In this document: positions 9,601 through 17,344 of the stretch, piece after piece
Position numbering within the stretch: position 1 is the first letter of the stretch
Layout: the number at the start of each line of letters is the position of its first letter
Assembly (NCBI RefSeq): GCF_900460535.1
Contig: NZ_UHIL01000002.1
Span: forward strand, 1,736,001 to 1,800,000
Source of the DNA: Vibrio parahaemolyticus
GTDB taxonomy: Bacteria > Pseudomonadota > Gammaproteobacteria > Enterobacterales > Vibrionaceae
Length of the DNA stretch: 64,000 bases
Direction of reading: 5' to 3'
Program-made: the position numbers and the translations under genes
Notes under the pieces: generated by a model
The model's input: only the letters and a program-made list of their open reading frames with translations
Told to the model about the DNA's origin: nothing
Database searches by the model: none

Positions 9601-9914
9601 TTTTCGCCGACATAGAAACGAACGATGACTTGCGCAGCACCTTCCATGGACGAGGAATAAACGTATTCCACACCGTCAATTTGGCTAACAAGCTTTTCTA
9701 ATGGTTCAGTGATTTGATTTTCGACTTGAGAAGCGCTGAGTCCGGGAGCCGAAACCAATACATCTGCCATTGGCACAACGATTTGGGGGTCTTCCTCTTT
9801 CGGGGTCAACCACAAGGCCGCAGCACCGACCACAAGCGCGAGTAAAATCATGATCGGAGGGAAAAAGCTGTTCATCACAGACTGAACAAAACTTCGCTTT
9901 AGTTTGTCGGGCAT
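6606..9914 (-). CDS. RND family efflux permease
   Basis: This 1102-residue inner-membrane pump has the AcrB/MexB-like layout: one N-terminal transmembrane helix (FFPPIMILLALVVGAAALWL), a large periplasmic loop, five helices, a second large loop and five helices. The proton-relay motif GLIVDDPIASIDNIE in helix 4 keeps the two Asp residues. It is longer than AcrB (about 1050) mainly through loop 2. The gene lies 28 nt after a YedE-type gene on the same strand, so it appears to belong to the sulfur-stress operon headed by the ArsR regulator at 11168. The substrate is unknown. A heavy-metal (CusA-like) role is not suggested because no Met-rich motif was noticed. Confidence 0.92.
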   Translation of the reverse strand: MPDKLKRSFVQSVMNSFFPPIMILLALVVGAAALWLTPKEEDPQIVVPMADVLVSAPGLSASQVENQITEPLEKLVSQIDGVEYVYSSSMEGAAQVIVRFYVGENREDALVKLYNKLYSNQDKVPPSVTNWLVKPVEIDDVPIVVAAIYSTDPDILDRHQLRRIADQATLGIKSLDATNKVEVIGGEPRKIQIELDSVAMANFKVTIDDLEQAIQLSNSKTQGKNVRVNGQNFTLESGRFLTNAEEVGDLVIAVLNGKPVYLKDVARIYDGEGEATSDTWYRDKNYDEAYPAVFISVAKQKGSNAVNVAQSVRDKLAALQSEQFPPQVQVAVIRDYGETANAKVNNLVSSLGISILTVVVFVGLFLNWRSALVVGIAIPISYGAALGMDLAFGYSINRVTLFALILALGLIVDDPIASIDNIERYLKRKNLTRTNAIVLAMAEIRSALLMSTVAIVIVFTPMFFITGMMGPYMAPLAFNVPISVIFSTVVAFMITPWLAKKLLKGAEENGHYDIQSSPMYRLYRGVLIPLLESRKKAWLFLGLVALLFVLAALLPALRLVPLKLLPYDNKNEFQLVLNMPESSSFVDTSNALSNFTDYLMTVPEVTSVSGFAGTASPMDFNGMVRHYFMRSEPYQGELRVVLAEKNRRAMQSHELVTRLRADLEQIADKFDADVQLVEVPPGPPVIATITAEVYGDEATSYEDLMSQAEKVADRLRKEQLVSEVDTSIQGDLETWQFIVDQEKAALSGVSVADINNTLITAANAKVLGYIADPREVDPLPIEVQLRREDRDNLNQLEQLYVRGRPGIAKVESNGAVVDAPQPIVQLSEVGHFVKRAADKPIFHKNLKPVVYVYAEVVGRVPGEVIADVMADQDTTHAEDVHRHWQDRTYLSNGAGVSWSVPDNIEVVWSGEGEWKITVDVFRDLGIAYGAALLGVFVVMLIQTGLPAVSGIIMLAIPLTVIGIMPGFWILNVLSSDIGNYPNPALFTATAMIGMIALAGIVVRNSLVLIEFVQQSLAEGRSLHDALIESGVVRMRPILLTAGTTLLGNVVITLDPIFNGLAWAIIFGITASTIFTLLVVPVVYNLAYQNTKGHGLPQMEEEQ

Positions 9915-9942
9915 CCTTTCCCCTCCATATCAGATTGATTGT

Positions 9943-10401
9943 TTACGCGTTCGCGGTTTTCATCTTCTTCGCGTTACGGTTAGTAATGATCGCTTTCGCG
10001 AACAGAGATCCAACTAACATCGCAAGGAAGAACACTACAATGCTCACGTTGCCTAATGCCAGACTCGCAACCGCAGGGCCAGGGCAAATACCGGCCAAAC
10101 CCCAACCTAAACCAAAGATCGCCGCACCAGATAACAAACGTCCGTCGATGTTCTTATTGGTTGGTGTGCAAAACGCTTCACCGCTAACTGATTGTTTTCT
10201 CGGCTTGATGATTAAAAAATAGCTTGGCATGAATACCGCGAGTGCGCCGCCCATCACAAAAGCCAAACTTGGATCCCAACTGCCAGAAATATCTAAAAAT
10301 CCAATGACTTTAGCTGGGTCGATCATGCCGGACACCGCCATGCCCATACCGAATAACACACCGCTCAAAAGAGCAGAAAAACGAAAAATAGTCTTGTTCA
10401 T
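9943..10401 (-). CDS. YeeE/YedE family sulfur transporter, C-terminal-type half
   Basis: This is a 152-residue membrane protein of the sulfur-transport (DUF395, YeeE/YedE) family, with about four hydrophobic segments and the conserved Cys motif GICPGPAV. Family members such as TsuA import thiosulfate or related sulfur species, passing the ligand along conserved Cys residues. In TsuA the two halves are one polypeptide. Here the halves are separate genes 10 nt apart (this one and 10412-10831), so they probably form a heteromer. It is in a run with the ArsR regulator upstream and the RND permease 28 nt downstream. Confidence 0.85.
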   Translation of the reverse strand: MNKTIFRFSALLSGVLFGMGMAVSGMIDPAKVIGFLDISGSWDPSLAFVMGGALAVFMPSYFLIIKPRKQSVSGEAFCTPTNKNIDGRLLSGAAIFGLGWGLAGICPGPAVASLALGNVSIVVFFLAMLVGSLFAKAIITNRNAKKMKTANA

Positions 10402-10411
10402 GGAATCTCTC

Positions 10412-10831
10412 TTAAACTAGGTGAAGTCGAACGAATACCGTTAGGCCAGCGACAGCCATAAATACACAGGTCGCCACAATAGAGCGCTTAGACAAACGGC
10501 CCATGCCACAAATGCCGTGTCCGCTAGTACATCCGTTACCCAGTCTGGTCCCGATTCCTACCAATAAACCAGCGGCAATCACCATCCCTAAAGAAAGGTT
10601 CGCGGTACTAGGAACCGCAACGCCCAACATCAGAACGCTAATCAAGCCACCAGCTATCATTCCAACCGCAAAAAGCAATCGCCACGAATAATCACCTTTT
10701 TTCGGTGACATAATGCCATTCATAATTCCACTGATTCCGGCAATTTTACCGTTAACCAACAACAATATAGTGGCGGAGATCCCTAACAAAATGCCACCAA
10801 ACAACGATTCCCATGGAATAACGTTTAACAT
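10412..10831 (-). CDS. YeeE/YedE family sulfur transporter, N-terminal-type half
   Basis: This 139-residue membrane protein carries the second YeeE/YedE signature, GNGCTSGHGICGMGRLS, whose Cys residues line the transport path in characterized homologues. It has about four hydrophobic segments. It follows the ArsR gene by 28 nt and precedes the partner half by 10 nt. The context (persulfide-type regulator, CoA-disulfide reductase with rhodanese) supports a role in handling sulfide, thiosulfate or persulfide. The direction of transport cannot be decided from sequence. Confidence 0.87.
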   Translation of the reverse strand: MLNVIPWESLFGGILLGISATILLLVNGKIAGISGIMNGIMSPKKGDYSWRLLFAVGMIAGGLISVLMLGVAVPSTANLSLGMVIAAGLLVGIGTRLGNGCTSGHGICGMGRLSKRSIVATCVFMAVAGLTVFVRLHLV

Positions 10832-10859
10832 TATTTACCTCTAAAATCTTAGCTACGAA

Positions 10860-11168
10860 TTAGTTACAGAAAACGCCATGAAGCGCTTTGATTAATGACT
10901 CAACTCTCGGTTCTGACAACGAATAAAACACTTGCTGTGATGCCTTACGAGCCGTGATCAATTTGTGTTTGCGAAGCACCGTTAAGTGCTGTGAAAAGGC
11001 GGATTGGCTAAGGAACGAGTTCTTTTGCAGTTCCCCAACACCAACTTCACCTTGGGTCAGTTGGCACAACACCATTAGCCTTTCCGGATGTGCCATTACT
11101 TTTAGAAGATCAGCAGCTTCATTGGCATTGCCTTTCATTGCTGCTACATCCATATCTGTATAGCTCAT
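10860..11168 (-). CDS. ArsR-family persulfide-sensing repressor (BigR/SqrR/YgaV type)
   Basis: This 102-residue winged-helix repressor has the ArsR fold (LLKVMAHPERLMVLCQL, then the recognition helix SQSAFSQHLTVLRKHKL). It lacks the classic metal-binding ELCVCD motif. Instead it has exactly two well-placed cysteines, Cys35 in helix 2-3 and Cys101 in the last helix. This is the arrangement used by BigR/SqrR-type sensors to form a disulfide or tetrasulfide when sulfide or persulfide is present. It heads the reverse-strand run regulator-yeeE-yedE-RND and diverges from the DUF2892/CoA-disulfide reductase pair. Its likely operators are the two TTAG-N6-CTAA palindromes in between. Confidence 0.88.
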   Translation of the reverse strand: MSYTDMDVAAMKGNANEAADLLKVMAHPERLMVLCQLTQGEVGVGELQKNSFLSQSAFSQHLTVLRKHKLITARKASQQVFYSLSEPRVESLIKALHGVFCN

Positions 11169-11194
11169 GACTCACCTCTACATTAAAAACTAAA

Positions 11195-11208
11195 TTAGAT
11201 ATTACTAA
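11195..11208. promoter_or_regulatory. Candidate ArsR/BigR operator 1
   Basis: TTAGATATTACTAA is an inverted repeat TTAG-N6-CTAA just upstream of the ArsR start. A near-identical copy lies 69 bp away (11264). BigR-type repressors are known to bind AT-rich palindromes of this style. Confidence 0.6.
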
Positions 11209-11263
11209 AACAATATCTTTAGTCAACACTAAATTAGTAATTGTGAATTTAGATAAATTAACA

Positions 11264-11277
11264 TTAGACATTTCTAA
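11264..11277. promoter_or_regulatory. Candidate ArsR/BigR operator 2
   Basis: TTAGACATTTCTAA shares the TTAG-N6-CTAA arms and the central ATT with operator 1. It lies on the side of the forward-strand DUF2892 gene, so each arm of the divergent promoter pair has its own copy. Confidence 0.6.
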
Positions 11278-11346
11278 TTTAGTTAATTATAGTGATGAAC
11301 ATCAAAGGATGGCGTTCTCAGTTTGAGAGTACGAAGGAGAAGAGTT

Positions 11347-11532
11347 ATGACGTTAGAAAATGCAGTACGAGTTTTTGCAGGCACGATGGTATTGGTCTCG
11401 GTCATACTAACCGTGTTCGTTCACAGTAACTTCATTTGGTTCACCGTGTTTATCGGCGTTAATCTTATTCAAAGTGCTTACACGGGAATCTGCCCTGCTG
11501 CTTATTTTTTAAAGAAATTTGGTTTTAGATAA
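11347..11532 (+). CDS. DUF2892 (YgaP-like transmembrane domain) protein
   Basis: This small membrane protein of 61 residues has two hydrophobic helices (VFAGTMVLVSVILTVFVHSNF and FTVFIGVNLIQSAYTGICPAAY). It matches the transmembrane domain of YgaP, where it is fused to a rhodanese domain. Here it is free-standing and is followed 71 nt downstream by a reductase carrying its own rhodanese domain, so the YgaP parts are split between neighbours. The ATG at 11347 has GAAGGAGA seven or so bases upstream and is preferred to the earlier in-frame codon at 11323. It is regulated, by position, from the TTAG-N6-CTAA operators. Confidence 0.85.
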   Translation: MTLENAVRVFAGTMVLVSVILTVFVHSNFIWFTVFIGVNLIQSAYTGICPAAYFLKKFGFR

Positions 11533-11543
11533 TCTAGAGCGCA

Positions 11544-11577
11544 GTGACCTTTCACACTGGCTATTCGTGAAAGGTCA
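11544..11577 (+). other. Intercistronic hairpin before the CoA-disulfide reductase
   Basis: A perfect 11-bp stem (TGACCTTTCAC / GTGAAAGGTCA) with a 12-nt loop and no T run. It may stabilise or process the mRNA between the DUF2892 and reductase genes. Confidence 0.5.
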
Positions 11578-11603
11578 GCTCGCCCTAAAACTTGGAGTTA
11601 AAA

Positions 11604-13307
11604 ATGACTAAGATCTTAATCGTCGGTGGTGTTGCAGGTGGTGCATCTGCGGCGGCGCGTGCTCGTCGTCTAAGCGAAGATGCCGAAATCATCATGTTTG
11701 AACGTGGCCCGTTTGTTTCATTTGCCAACTGTGGCTTGCCTTATCACATCGGCGGCGATATCCAAGAACGCAGTAAGTTACTACTACAAACGCCAGAAAG
11801 CTTTTTAGCACGCTTTAACGTTGATGTTCGCGTGATGAATGAAGTAGTTTCTATTAACCGACAGGACAAAACCGTTACGATCAAAAACCTGTTGGATGAG
11901 TCTGAATACGTAGAATCATACGACTTCCTACTGCTTAGCCCAGGTGCTGGTCCTATTGTTCCACCAATCCCAGGCCTCGATAACCCGCTCACCCACTCGC
12001 TACGTAACATTCCAGATATGGATCGCATCATCGAAACGATCCAAATGAACAAACCAGAACATGCGACGGTTGTTGGCGGCGGTTTCATCGGTTTAGAAAT
12101 GATGGAAGCCTTCCACCAACTTGGCATTAAAACCTCTCTGATCGAAATGGCAGACCAAGTCATGACGCCAGTAGACCGTGAAATGGCAGGTTTTGCTCAT
12201 GCAGAAATTCGTGACAAAGGTGTCGACCTCAAACTTGGCGTCGCGCTTGAATCTGTGAAATTCGTACCTAACGAGCACGTTGCAAGTTTCGACTCTGGTG
12301 AGAGTGAGAAACACCAACACCTAGAAGGTGAATTGGAGTTAACACTGAACAACGGTGAAAAACTCACTACCGATATTCTGATCATGGCAATCGGTGTGCG
12401 TCCTGAGACAAAACTGGCGCAAGAAGCTGGCCTTCAAATTGGCGCGCTAGGCGGTATTTACACGAACGAATACATGCAAACCAGCGATCCTTCGATCTAC
12501 GCTGTCGGCGATGCGATAGAAGAGAAAGACTTCGTGACAGGCGAGCAAACTCTAGTGCCACTTGCAGGCCCGGCAAACCGTCAAGGCCGTATGGCAGCGG
12601 ACAATATGCTCGGCCGCAAAGAAACTTACCAAGGCACACAAGGGACAGCGATTTGTAAGATCTTTGACCTTGCAGTGGCTTCTACCGGTAAAAACGAGAA
12701 GCAACTAAAACGCGCTGGTATCGCATACGACAAAGTGTACGTGCATACAGCAAGCCACGCGAGTTACTACCCTGGCGCTGAAGTGGTGTCGTTCAAAATG
12801 TTGTTCGAACCAAAATCAGGCAAGATTTTAGGTGCTCAAGCAGTTGGTAAAGATGGCATCGATAAACGCATCGACGTTATGGCTGTTGCACAACGTGCTG
12901 GCATGACGGTTGAACAACTGCAGCATCTTGAACTGACTTACGCGCCACCTTACGGCAGTGCAAAAGATGTGATCAACCAAGCGGCATTTGTGGCAAATAA
13001 CATCATCAAAGGTGACGCAACGGCGATTCATTACGATGAAATCGACAACCTGACTGAAGATCAAATTCTCCTCGACGTCCGCAACCCGGGTGAATTGGAG
13101 TCGGTTGGTTATCTTGAAGGGGCAATCAACATTCCGGTTGATCAACTGCGCCATCGTATGGGTGAACTACCAAAAGACAAAGAGATTGTGATTTACTGTC
13201 AAGTAGGCTTGCGCGGTAACGTGGCATACCGTCAACTCGTCAACAATGGTTACAAAGCTCGTAACTTGATTGGTGGTTACCGTACTTACAAGTTTGCAAA
13301 AGCGTAA
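11604..13307 (+). CDS. CoA-disulfide/persulfide reductase with C-terminal rhodanese domain
   Basis: This 567-residue flavoprotein has an FAD-binding GGVAGGASAAARARR at the N-terminus, the single redox cysteine at exactly Cys43 in SFANCGLPYH, a NAD(P)H domain (VVGGGFIGLEMMEA) and a dimerisation domain. The last ~100 residues form a rhodanese domain with the active loop CQVGLRG. This is the CoADR-RHD/Npsr architecture, which reduces CoA disulfide and CoA-persulfide or polysulfide with NADH. A TTG at 11592 is in frame, but it forms part of the ribosome-binding TTGGAG serving the ATG at 11604. It follows the DUF2892 gene and ends at a strong terminator. The context indicates reactive-sulfur detoxification. 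Confidence 0.92.
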   Translation: MTKILIVGGVAGGASAAARARRLSEDAEIIMFERGPFVSFANCGLPYHIGGDIQERSKLLLQTPESFLARFNVDVRVMNEVVSINRQDKTVTIKNLLDESEYVESYDFLLLSPGAGPIVPPIPGLDNPLTHSLRNIPDMDRIIETIQMNKPEHATVVGGGFIGLEMMEAFHQLGIKTSLIEMADQVMTPVDREMAGFAHAEIRDKGVDLKLGVALESVKFVPNEHVASFDSGESEKHQHLEGELELTLNNGEKLTTDILIMAIGVRPETKLAQEAGLQIGALGGIYTNEYMQTSDPSIYAVGDAIEEKDFVTGEQTLVPLAGPANRQGRMAADNMLGRKETYQGTQGTAICKIFDLAVASTGKNEKQLKRAGIAYDKVYVHTASHASYYPGAEVVSFKMLFEPKSGKILGAQAVGKDGIDKRIDVMAVAQRAGMTVEQLQHLELTYAPPYGSAKDVINQAAFVANNIIKGDATAIHYDEIDNLTEDQILLDVRNPGELESVGYLEGAINIPVDQLRHRMGELPKDKEIVIYCQVGLRGNVAYRQLVNNGYKARNLIGGYRTYKFAKA

Positions 13308-13349
13308 TGTAATCTTCGCAAACATTACATCGGTTTGATTTGAGAAATA

Positions 13350-13382
13350 AAAACGGCTGATACATATATCAGCCGTTTTTTC
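13350..13382 (+). terminator. Rho-independent terminator
   Basis: An inverted repeat AAACGGCTGATA / TATCAGCCGTTT is followed by T6. It ends the CoA-disulfide reductase transcript and faces the converging YdeP-type gene. Confidence 0.88.
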
Positions 13383-13414
13383 TTATCCCGAATATTGTAG
13401 CGCTAGTTTAGTAA

Positions 13415-15739
13415 CTATTCCGTTTCCACCAAAGCGATTTTATCGGATGTCGATTTTTCCAATTTGATCGCAATAAACTTAGAGGTTGGCGTAAATGTTC
13501 TATCCCCATAACTATCTAAAGGAACCAATGGGTTCGTTTCTGGATAGTAAGCCGCCGCCTGACCTGCTGGCACATCATAGGCAACAAGCATAAATCCGCT
13601 TACGCGACGCTCTACGCCATCTTCCCATAATGACACCATGTCCACTTTGTCGCCCGGTTCAAATCCGAGTTTACGAATATCCGCTTCATTGATAAACAGC
13701 ACTTCGCGCATGCCAAATACTCCACGATAACGGTCATTCAAGCCGTAAAGTGTCGTATTGTATTGGTCGTGTGAGCGCATGGTTTGCAAAATCAAATCTG
13801 GCTTTTGGCCTTTTTCGAGTATCGCTTCGCTGATCAACTGCTTCGGCAACTCGCTAGAGCTGAACTGCGCTTTGCCGCTTGGTGTATTCCATCGACGCTC
13901 GGCAGCTGGGTTTACCAAGTGGAATCCACCCGGGTGTTTAAGCTTATGGTTAAAATCGGTAAAGCCCGGAATGGTGTCGGCAATCAAATCGCGAATACGG
14001 TCGTAATCTTCAATCGCCCACAACCAATCAATTGGTTTTGCCCCGAGTGTAGCATTGGCAATACCGGCAATAATCGCTGGTTCTGAACGCAAATGCTCCG
14101 AACGCGGTTTTAGCTGACCAAATGAGATATGCACCATGCTGAAAGTATCTTCAACCGTCACACCTTGTGGGCCAGTCGCTTGCTGATCAATCTCAGTACG
14201 GCCTAAGCATGGAAGAATAAGCGCATCTTTACCTGTGACAAGGTGAGAACGATTTAACTTCGTCGAAATGTGTACGGTTAAATTACAGTTTCGCATCGCG
14301 TTGTGCGTACGTTCTGTGTCTGGCGTTGCTTGTGCAAAGTTACCGCCCAAACCGATAAATACTTTCGCTTGCCCTTCTTCCATCGCTTTAATGGCTTGCA
14401 CAGTGTTGTGGCCTTCACCACGCGGGACGGCAAAGTTAAATCGACTTTCAATGCGATCCAACAACAGATCTGAAGGTTTTTCATCAATGCCCATCGTACG
14501 GTCGCCCTGAACGTTACTATGACCACGCACTGGTGAAAGACCCGCGCCCGGCTTACCAACGTTACCTCGTAACATTTGTACGTTTGCGACTTCTTTAATG
14601 GTTGGTACAGAGTGACGATGCTGAGTCAACCCCATCGCCCAACACATGATCACACGTTCTGCACGTCGATACATGCTCGCCACCATCTCGATTTCACTTA
14701 AATCAAGACCCGATTGTTCCGCGATGTGTTCCCAAGAGGTTGCGTCCACTTCAGCCAAATACTCCTCAATACCTATCGTGTGTTGCTTGATGAATTCACG
14801 GTCAAATACCGCTTTGCCACCGTTTTGCAATGCCTCGCGTTCCCATTGCAACAAGAATTTCGCGATGCCACGAAACACTGCCATGTCTCCACCTAAAGCA
14901 GGACGCAGGTACGCCGTGTTGGTAGGCTCTGAGCCGTTACTCAACATCTCAATCGGCATTTGTGGGTTTTGGAAACGCTCTAATCCGCGCTCTTTCAGCG
15001 GGTTTAGACAGATAACCTGTGCACCACGTTTTACCGCTTCGCGCAGAGGTTCAAGCATTCGTGGGTGATTCGTGCCCGGGTTTTGACCAATCACAAAAAT
15101 CGCGTCGGCTTCTTCAAAATCATCAAAGATCACTGTGCCTTTACCAACGCCAATTGTGTCTTTCATCCCGATTGCACTGGCTTCGTGACACATGTTGGAA
15201 CAATCTGGGAAGTTGTTGGTACCGAATGCGCGCACAAATAGCTGATACAAAAACGCCGCTTCGTTGCTTGCACGGCCAGAGGTATAAAACTCCGCTTGGT
15301 GTGGTGAATCCAATTGGTTGAGATGTTTAGCCACAAGAGAAAAAGCCTCATCCCAAGAGACAGGCACATAGTGGTCGGACTCGGCATCGTATCGCATTGG
15401 GTGCGTGATACGGCCTTGGTATTCCAACCAGTAATCGGTTTGCGTTGAGAGAGATGAAACGCTGTGATTGGCAAAAAACTCAGGATCAACCAGACGATTG
15501 GTCGCCTCCCAGTTTACCGCTTTCGCGCCATTCTCACAGAAATTGACTTTACCACTATCTGGCGACTCGCCCCATGCACATCCCGGGCAGTCGAAACCGC
15601 CATTTTGGTTGGTTTTGAGCATAGTGCGAATGTTTTTAACTGCATTTTCACTGCCCCACCAACTTCTGGTTACGGCTTTCAGTGCACCCCAACCACCAGC
15701 TGGACCTTTGTATGTTTTTATTTGTTCTTTTTGGCTCAC
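13415..15739 (-). CDS. FdhF/YdeP-family molybdopterin oxidoreductase
   Basis: This 774-residue protein is of the formate dehydrogenase H-like, YdeP subfamily of bis-MGD enzymes. The N-terminus (KGPAGGWGALKAV) and FDCPGCAWGE (Cys51, Cys54) are typical of YdeP. Only this short Cys pair is present where FdhF has four Cys for a 4Fe-4S cluster. The molybdopterin-binding signatures (IGQNPGTNHPRML, VQMLRGNVGKPGAGLSP, VQGDRTMG) and the C-terminal aspartate-decarboxylase-like domain are intact. No selenocysteine is needed. E. coli YdeP is linked to acid resistance, but its reaction is unknown. Two perfect FNR boxes lie upstream and fdhD follows the divergent LysR gene, supporting an anaerobically expressed Mo/W enzyme. 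Confidence 0.9.
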   Translation of the reverse strand: MSQKEQIKTYKGPAGGWGALKAVTRSWWGSENAVKNIRTMLKTNQNGGFDCPGCAWGESPDSGKVNFCENGAKAVNWEATNRLVDPEFFANHSVSSLSTQTDYWLEYQGRITHPMRYDAESDHYVPVSWDEAFSLVAKHLNQLDSPHQAEFYTSGRASNEAAFLYQLFVRAFGTNNFPDCSNMCHEASAIGMKDTIGVGKGTVIFDDFEEADAIFVIGQNPGTNHPRMLEPLREAVKRGAQVICLNPLKERGLERFQNPQMPIEMLSNGSEPTNTAYLRPALGGDMAVFRGIAKFLLQWEREALQNGGKAVFDREFIKQHTIGIEEYLAEVDATSWEHIAEQSGLDLSEIEMVASMYRRAERVIMCWAMGLTQHRHSVPTIKEVANVQMLRGNVGKPGAGLSPVRGHSNVQGDRTMGIDEKPSDLLLDRIESRFNFAVPRGEGHNTVQAIKAMEEGQAKVFIGLGGNFAQATPDTERTHNAMRNCNLTVHISTKLNRSHLVTGKDALILPCLGRTEIDQQATGPQGVTVEDTFSMVHISFGQLKPRSEHLRSEPAIIAGIANATLGAKPIDWLWAIEDYDRIRDLIADTIPGFTDFNHKLKHPGGFHLVNPAAERRWNTPSGKAQFSSSELPKQLISEAILEKGQKPDLILQTMRSHDQYNTTLYGLNDRYRGVFGMREVLFINEADIRKLGFEPGDKVDMVSLWEDGVERRVSGFMLVAYDVPAGQAAAYYPETNPLVPLDSYGDRTFTPTSKFIAIKLEKSTSDKIALVETE

Positions 15740-15979
15740 GACTTTACTCCTCGCAGATATATCAGCAAGCAGGGTGCCCGTGAAAACAAGCGCGTTATTT
15801 ATTGAGATAATGCGGAAGTATTGAAGGGCTTAGGTTTCTAATCCATGTATTTTTTAATCCAAATAAGTAACCACTCAACATGCTCTCGCTTGTCCGAGCG
15901 TTTACTTATCTAGATTCTTGATATCGGATACCCGCCTACTGTTTCTAAGACTGTTAGATTCAATTTGCATTGTTGCGTC

Positions 15980-15993
15980 TTGATCTAAATCAA
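15980..15993. promoter_or_regulatory. FNR box 1 (toward YdeP-type gene)
   Basis: TTGATCTAAATCAA is a perfect TTGAT-N4-ATCAA, about 240 bp upstream of the YdeP-type start. Confidence 0.8.
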
Positions 15994-16244
15994 AGATTAA
16001 GTCGATATTCAATATGCGTCCAATTGATAATCCTGACCGAGTGATAAACAAAATCTATGACGAATTTTTCCACTGACGGTCATCACATTTTTAATCAATA
16101 CAATTTATGAGGTTAATCGTTTTTCTATTCGATTCTGCCTAGTTCGCTTAACGAACTCAATAAAATCGCTACTCTTGATAATAGATAATATCTATCACAC
16201 TATAGATACTTTAAATTTGACCCTAATTAATATCAGGAATAGCC

Positions 16245-16258
16245 TTGATTCAGATCAA
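16245..16258. promoter_or_regulatory. FNR box 2 (toward LysR/fdhD)
   Basis: TTGATTCAGATCAA is a second perfect FNR consensus, about 150 bp upstream of the LysR start. It may control the forward arm. Confidence 0.8.
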
Positions 16259-16406
16259 TTTTGAGTGTGGTTTTATTCTTGACTTGGTTTTGGTTTTTCA
16301 TTCCCCAGTTAAAACGCTCCAGCGCTTAAAAAGTACGGTAGTGCTGTGCCCTTTTTAGGGAGTTCCCCCGTACATGTGACTCACAACGCAAGGTTAACAA
16401 GCCATT

Positions 16407-17291
16407 ATGGATATCAAACAACTTAAATATCTCATCGCACTTGAACAGACCAAACACTTTGGTCAAGCCGCCGCATTGTGCCACATTACGCAGCCTACCT
16501 TGTCCATGAGAATCCGGAGCTTAGAGGAAGAACTCGATCTCGAATTAATCCAAAGAAGTCAAAGATTTGAAGGATTTACTGAAGCCGGAGAACGCATTTT
16601 AGCTTGGGCAAAAACCGTCTTAGCAGCTCATGATGGATTGCAAGCCGAAGCCGCCAACTGCCGTGGTCAGTTGGTTGGCTCTCTTCGGCTTGGAATGGTA
16701 CCACTCGCCAGCCAAAACCCTATGCAATTGCTCAAACCATTAGCTCAACAGTTCCCTGAGTTACGCTTTCAAATACTCTCCATGACGACCGAACAGATCA
16801 TAGACCAACTCAATCGCAATCAACTGGATTTGGGGATGTGTTATGTCGATCAAGTCAACACCGCTTACTTCGATGTTATCGAGCTAGATTCAACCAAACT
16901 TGGCGTTTTATTCGATGAGCGTCATTTTGATTTTGCCGAATCTGAAGTGTTGTGGGAGTCACTCAATAACATTCCGCTAGGGCTGCTTTCAAAGGGTATG
17001 CACTATCGCCACTCCATTGATCTTAGCTTTGTGAGTAAAGGGCTGGTTCCGCAAACCGTCATTGAAAGTAACTCCACCTTTCACTTGATCCAAGCAGTAA
17101 CCAGTGGCCTTTGTTGCGCCATTATGCCGCTGAATTGTGGATTGGAAGAGTTGAACGATACGCTTCGCATTATCCCTATCGAAGAAGCCGCCGTTCACGC
17201 CCCGCTAGGTTTGTTAAAGCGAAAACAAGAACCCTTCTCCGCGCTAACCGATCAGTGCTTCGCAGAAGCAAAAAACATATTCAATCGATAA
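16407..17291 (+). CDS. LysR-family transcriptional regulator
   Basis: This 294-residue regulator has an N-terminal winged helix-turn-helix (MDIKQLKYLIALEQTKHF, then AALCHITQPTLSMRIRSLEEEL) and a periplasmic-binding-protein-like effector domain. The effector domain resembles that of the OxyR/CysB-type branch, but no conserved redox Cys pair was recognised. It is transcribed divergently from the YdeP-type oxidoreductase and lies 53 nt upstream of fdhD on the same strand, so it probably controls one or both. Its effector is unknown. Confidence 0.88.
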   Translation: MDIKQLKYLIALEQTKHFGQAAALCHITQPTLSMRIRSLEEELDLELIQRSQRFEGFTEAGERILAWAKTVLAAHDGLQAEAANCRGQLVGSLRLGMVPLASQNPMQLLKPLAQQFPELRFQILSMTTEQIIDQLNRNQLDLGMCYVDQVNTAYFDVIELDSTKLGVLFDERHFDFAESEVLWESLNNIPLGLLSKGMHYRHSIDLSFVSKGLVPQTVIESNSTFHLIQAVTSGLCCAIMPLNCGLEELNDTLRIIPIEEAAVHAPLGLLKRKQEPFSALTDQCFAEAKNIFNR

Positions 17292-17344
17292 CAAGAATCC
17301 ACACGTCAATGTTTGGCATACATAACGGCTTATGAGGTGATTTC

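Larger units (their letters stand above)
15740..16406. other. Divergent intergenic region, YdeP-type gene / LysR
   Basis: These 667 bases contain no convincing gene. They carry two perfect FNR boxes (15980 and 16245). The stretch between them is AT-rich with several TATCTATAGAT-like segments. No other operator could be assigned. Confidence 0.65.

Noticed and set aside
10860..11168. Metal-sensing ArsR or HlyU
   Set aside because: It lacks the ELCVCD metal motif, and its sequence differs from HlyU. The Cys35/Cys101 pattern and neighbours fit BigR/SqrR/YgaV better.
13415..15739. Selenocysteine formate dehydrogenase H
   Set aside because: The protein is of the YdeP subfamily with Cys51/Cys54 only and no in-frame TGA; the 4Fe-4S Cys set of FdhF is incomplete.
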